Shown: piece by piece, positions 6,996-9,189 of the stretch
How the letters are laid out: every line of letters begins with the position of its first letter
How positions within the stretch are numbered: position 1 is the first letter of the stretch
DNA from: Pseudomonadota bacterium
Lineage (GTDB): Bacteria; Pseudomonadota; Gammaproteobacteria; Burkholderiales; Burkholderiaceae_C
NCBI GenBank assembly: GCA_023410975.1
Contig: JAEYPG010000737.1
Span: 1-9,189, forward strand
Direction: 5' to 3'
Length of the DNA: 9,189 nucleotides
Position numbers and translations under genes: made by a program
Notes under the pieces: model-generated
Told to the model about the DNA's origin: nothing
Databases searched by the model: none
Seen by the model: the letters and a program-made list of their open reading frames with translations, nothing else

Positions 6996-7111
6996 GGCTG
7001 CCCTGCCCCGCCGGCACCCGGGCGCCGCGGGCCGTGCCGACCTATACCAAGGCTCAATAGTCAGGAATCGGTGACGGGCCTAGCGTCGCGCCTTGTCAGT
7101 ACGCGCTATGC

Positions 7112-7117
7112 GAAGGG
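7112..7117 (+). promoter_or_regulatory. Ribosome binding site deciding the LuxR-type start
   Basis: GAAGGG lies 5 bases before ATG 7123. The in-frame ATG at 7108 and TTG at 7093 have no comparable site in front of them, so ATG 7123 is preferred. Confidence 0.6.
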
Positions 7118-7122
7118 TTGTG

Positions 7123-7833
7123 ATGCATCCGGTTGCTCCCCACATCGACCAGGCTCCGATCGTCGTGGCCGTCATCCATCGGGACCCCCTGCTGCGCATG
7201 GGGGTCCAGGCCACGCTGCGCGCCGATGTCCGCTTCCGCGTCGAGGCCGAGCCCGACGGGCCGGTACCGGGGCCCTGCGCGATCCCGGCGCCGCGGGCCG
7301 AGGCCGACGTGGTCGTGGCCGACCACGACACAGGCATCGCCCTCGCCCGCCGCAGCGGCGGCGCGCGGCGCATCGTGGTCGTGACGCAGCGCGACAGCGC
7401 CGCCGAGGTGCAGCAGGCGCTGGTGCACGGCGTGCGGGGCTACGTGCTCATCGGGTGCAGCCTGGAGGAGCTGGTGGATGCCGTCCTGGGCGTGCACCGC
7501 GGCTTGCGCTACCTGGGCCCGGCGGTGGCCCACCGCGTGGCCGACAGCCTGGTGCAGCAGGCGCTCACGCAGCGCGAGGCCGAGGTGCTGAGCTTCATCG
7601 CCGCGGGCTGGAGCAACAAGATGGTGGCCAACCAGCTGGGCGTCGCGGCAGGCACCATCAAGACGCATGTGAAGGCGATCCTGGGCAAGCTCGACGCCAG
7701 CTCCCGCACCCAGGCCGCGATGGTGGCGCAGCACCGCGGGCTGGTGACGGCCGAGGTCGCGGCCAAGCTGTCGTACCCGGCCTATGCCGGTTCCAGGGGC
7801 AAGGGGGCGGGCGAGGGGAAGATGGCGAATTGA
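7123..7833 (+). CDS. NarL/LuxR-family response-regulator-like transcription factor, atypical receiver
   Basis: A 236-residue protein with an N-terminal receiver-like domain (about residues 10-128) and a C-terminal LuxR-type helix-turn-helix (about 147-208). The DNA-binding part is canonical: LTQREAEVLSFIAAGWSNKM, then VANQLGVAAGTIKTHVKAIL. In the receiver, D21 (VIHRDPLLRMGV) fits the acidic pocket, D67 (VVVADHDTG) fits the phospho-acceptor, and T88 (IVVVTQRD) fits the switch threonine. The normally invariant Lys after GY(V/L)L is replaced: the sequence is GYVLIGCS, with I110 at that place. The loop after residue 44 (Pro/Gly-rich) is also odd. It may work without phosphorylation, and no histidine kinase gene is in the window. 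The tail after residue 215 is Gly/Lys-rich. It is divergent from the hydrolase cluster and upstream of the cyclase gene, so control of either or both is a fair inference. Confidence 0.9.
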   Translation: MHPVAPHIDQAPIVVAVIHRDPLLRMGVQATLRADVRFRVEAEPDGPVPGPCAIPAPRAEADVVVADHDTGIALARRSGGARRIVVVTQRDSAAEVQQALVHGVRGYVLIGCSLEELVDAVLGVHRGLRYLGPAVAHRVADSLVQQALTQREAEVLSFIAAGWSNKMVANQLGVAAGTIKTHVKAILGKLDASSRTQAAMVAQHRGLVTAEVAAKLSYPAYAGSRGKGAGEGKMAN

Positions 7834-7857
7834 CGGTCCGCCTGCACATGGGTGCAA

Positions 7858-7869
7858 GTGCCCGGCACG
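7858..7869. promoter_or_regulatory. Second copy of the GTGCCCGGCACG operator candidate, before the cyclase gene
   Basis: The 12 bases are identical to the core at 6920-6931. The inner 11 bases form a palindrome (GTGCC-C-GGCAC) centred on C7863, 72 bases before ATG 7935. The flanks do not continue the symmetry as they do in the first copy. A small dyad, TGCAC-ATGG-GTGCA, lies just upstream at 7843-7856. The position within a 101-base gap suggests control of the cyclase gene. Confidence 0.5.
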
Positions 7870-7925
7870 TTCAGTCAAGACAGCGCGCGCCGCGGGCGGC
7901 ACGCTTCCTCCACAGTCCACCACAC

Positions 7926-7930
7926 GAGGA
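7926..7930 (+). promoter_or_regulatory. Ribosome binding site of the cyclase gene
   Basis: GAGGA lies 4 bases before ATG 7935. This fixes the start, since the same frame stays open far upstream (to 6756) across the LuxR-type gene without being coding. Confidence 0.7.
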
Positions 7931-7934
7931 AGAC

Positions 7935-8900
7935 ATGCCCGCCACACTTGTCCAACCCTTCCCAAGCCACGGCCGCCGCCTGGCGGCGTCGCTGCTGCTT
8001 GCCTGCAGCGTGCCCCTGGCATCGGCTGCGGAAGCGCCCTGGTTTCCGTCCGAGTGGGGCGCGGACGACCAGCGCGGCGCGGCCAACCGCATCACTCCGG
8101 AGCGCACCCTCGCGGCGCTGCGGCTGGCCACCACCGGCCGCGTCTATGCCCTGGCCCAGCCGTTCAAGGCCGACATGCCCATCTGGGGCGGGAGAGCCTT
8201 CCAGCTCACCATCCCGCACGCCGATGAGCCGCCGAGCAAGAACGCGCTGACGGCCAACCTGGACTTCGTGGCGGGCGAGCTGGGCCAGGTCGGCACGCAG
8301 CTCGACGGGCTGGGGCACGTGGGTGTCGGCGATCTTTATTACAACGGCAACGATCGCCGGCAATTCGTCAGGCGCAACGGCCTGCAGCGGCTGGGCATCG
8401 AGAACGCGGGCGCCTTCGTCACGCGCGGCGTGCTCATCGACGTGGCGGCCTACAAGGGCGTGCAGCACCTGCCGCCGGGCTACGAGGTCACGGCGGCCGA
8501 CCTGCAAGGCGCGCTGGCGCGCCAGAAGCTCACGCTGCGCGAGGGCGACACGCTGCTGCTGCGCACCGGCTGGGCACAGCTGTGGACCGCCGATCCAGCC
8601 GCCTACACCGGCAACGCGCCGGGCTGGGGCGCGCAGGCCTGCGAATGGATCGTGCGGCAGAAGCCCGCGGCCACGGGCTGCGACACCTACGGTTGCGACG
8701 TCGTGCCCAATCCGCACGACGCCTCGGTGCTGTGGCCTTGCCACCAGATCATGGGCACCAAGGCCGGCATCTACAACGTCGAGAACCTGAACCTGGAAGC
8801 GCTGGCCGCGGACCGGGCGCACGAGTTCCTCTTCATCATGACGCCGCTGCCGCTGGTGGGCGCCTCGGGATCACCGGTGGCGCCGATCGCCATCCGTTGA
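7935..8900 (+). CDS. Exported cyclase-family (kynurenine formamidase-like) metal hydrolase
   Basis: A 321-residue protein of the cyclase superfamily (PF04199), which includes kynurenine formamidases, isatin hydrolases and related metal enzymes that open amide or lactam bonds. Residues 1-31 look like a Sec signal peptide: basic HGRR, hydrophobic LAASLLLACSVPL, then ASA before AEAPW, so the enzyme should be periplasmic. The family opening WGADDQRGAANRIT (41-54) is clear. The metal motif reads GTQLDGLGHVG (120-130): D124 and H128 are kept, while the first His of HxGTHxD-type motifs is Gln, as in many members of the longer branch. GCDTYGCDVV (248-257) and WPCHQIM..KAGIYNVENLNLEAL follow as expected. 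The mature part has four Cys residues (236, 249, 254, 269) that could form disulfides. The end overlaps the convergent AraC-type gene by 30 bases. The substrate is unknown. Confidence 0.92.
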   Translation: MPATLVQPFPSHGRRLAASLLLACSVPLASAAEAPWFPSEWGADDQRGAANRITPERTLAALRLATTGRVYALAQPFKADMPIWGGRAFQLTIPHADEPPSKNALTANLDFVAGELGQVGTQLDGLGHVGVGDLYYNGNDRRQFVRRNGLQRLGIENAGAFVTRGVLIDVAAYKGVQHLPPGYEVTAADLQGALARQKLTLREGDTLLLRTGWAQLWTADPAAYTGNAPGWGAQACEWIVRQKPAATGCDTYGCDVVPNPHDASVLWPCHQIMGTKAGIYNVENLNLEALAADRAHEFLFIMTPLPLVGASGSPVAPIAIR

Positions 8901-9189
8901 AGCGGCGTTGGCGCCGCACCGGCGCCGGTACTCGCTGGGCGGGCAGCCGTAACGCTGCTGGAAGGCGCGGCTGAAGTGCGCGGCATCGCTGAAGCCGTGG
9001 TCGAAGGCAAGCTGCGTGAGGCTGCGCTGCATTGCGGCCGGGTCGCGCAGCGCGCGCTCGCAGGCGGCCAGGCGCTGCTGCCAGAGCCAGCGTGCCGGCG
9101 TGATGCCCTGGGCCTGGAACAGCTGGTGCAAGCCGCGCCGGGACAGCCCGGCGGCCTCGGCGATGGACGCCACCGACAGGGCCGGGTCC
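8871..9189 (-). CDS. AraC-family transcriptional regulator, partial (C-terminal DNA-binding part)
   Basis: The visible 105 residues are the end of an AraC/XylS-type regulator; its N-terminal sensing domain lies beyond the right edge. Both helix-turn-helix units can be seen: SVASIAEAAGLSRRGLHQLF, and SLTQLAFDHGFSDAAHFSRA followed by FQQRYGCPPSEYRRR, the family signature. After that comes a short tail rich in Asn, Ala, Asp and Arg. The frame continues through the window edge (DPALSV), so an internal GTG at 9173 is not the start. The gene converges on the cyclase gene and shares its last 30 bases with it. It may regulate the cyclase or an unrelated gene to the right; the window cannot decide. 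Confidence 0.92.
   Translation of the reverse strand, partial: DPALSVASIAEAAGLSRRGLHQLFQAQGITPARWLWQQRLAACERALRDPAAMQRSLTQLAFDHGFSDAAHFSRAFQQRYGCPPSEYRRRCGANAASTDGDRRHR

Larger units (their letters stand above)
6861..7122. promoter_or_regulatory. Divergent intergenic region between the isochorismatase-like and LuxR-type genes
   Basis: These 262 bases carry the leaders of two divergent genes. They hold several dyads: the large palindrome at 6912-6938, TCTCCC-GATT-GGGAGA at 6980-6995, and a looser CTAT-N11-ATAG at 7042-7060. The 7040-7070 stretch is the least GC-rich part and could hold a promoter; TATACC at 7043-7048 resembles a -10 box, but I find no well-placed -35 partner on either strand. 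I therefore name no exact promoter. The region contains no credible small gene. Confidence 0.6.

Noticed and set aside
7261..7270. CCGGTACCGG palindrome inside the LuxR-type gene, also at 1750-1759
   Set aside because: The two copies have no common context, one is inside coding sequence, and short GC palindromes are expected by chance here.
7830..7864. Promoter with TTGACG (7830-7835) as -35 box before the cyclase gene
   Set aside because: The -35 is good but the hexamer at a 17-base spacing (TGCAAG) matches the -10 consensus poorly, and the box overlaps the LuxR-type stop. Possible, not supported.
6756..7934. Upstream extension of the cyclase reading frame
   Set aside because: The frame is open by GC bias only. 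ATG 7935 has a good ribosome site and is followed at once by a signal peptide.

Overview
The window is about 9.2 kb of very GC-rich DNA. Codon use, the REP-type repeat and the protein families suggest a betaproteobacterium of the Burkholderiales, perhaps a Comamonadaceae or Alcaligenaceae relative. That placement is inferred from style, not from a marker gene. I see no rRNA, tRNA, insertion sequence, CRISPR array or phage gene.

Left part (1-1673, minus strand): most of a signalling protein with two GAF domains and a GGDEF domain that has lost its catalytic motif. The reading frame runs off the left edge where an EAL phosphodiesterase domain would be expected.

Centre (1781-6860, minus strand): a compact gene cluster read right to left. 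It encodes a YcaC-like isochorismatase-family hydrolase, a small XapX-domain membrane protein, a YtcJ-like metal-dependent amidohydrolase with a Cys/His-rich tail, a DoxX-family membrane protein, and an MFS_3-type exporter with a C-terminal ferredoxin-like domain. The last four genes overlap or nearly touch (8-base overlap, no gap, ATGA overlap), so they are very likely one transcript. A two-hairpin REP element sits in the 151-base gap between the isochorismatase-like gene and the other four.

Right part (plus strand): after a divergent intergenic region comes a NarL/LuxR-type regulator (7123-7833) with an atypical receiver domain. Then comes an exported cyclase-family (kynurenine-formamidase-like) hydrolase (7935-8900). 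Its 3' end overlaps by 30 bases the convergent end of an AraC-family regulator that leaves the window on the right.

The most interesting signal is regulatory. The same 12-bp palindrome-containing sequence lies about 60-70 bases before the isochorismatase-like gene, where it is the core of a 27-bp near-perfect palindrome, and before the cyclase gene. The LuxR-type gene lies between the two copies. This suggests a local regulon joining three hydrolases of the kinds that act on amide, ester or lactam bonds with an exporter. The substrate cannot be read from the sequence. Nothing here is proof of a new system; the shared operator and the hydrolase/exporter grouping are the parts to test.
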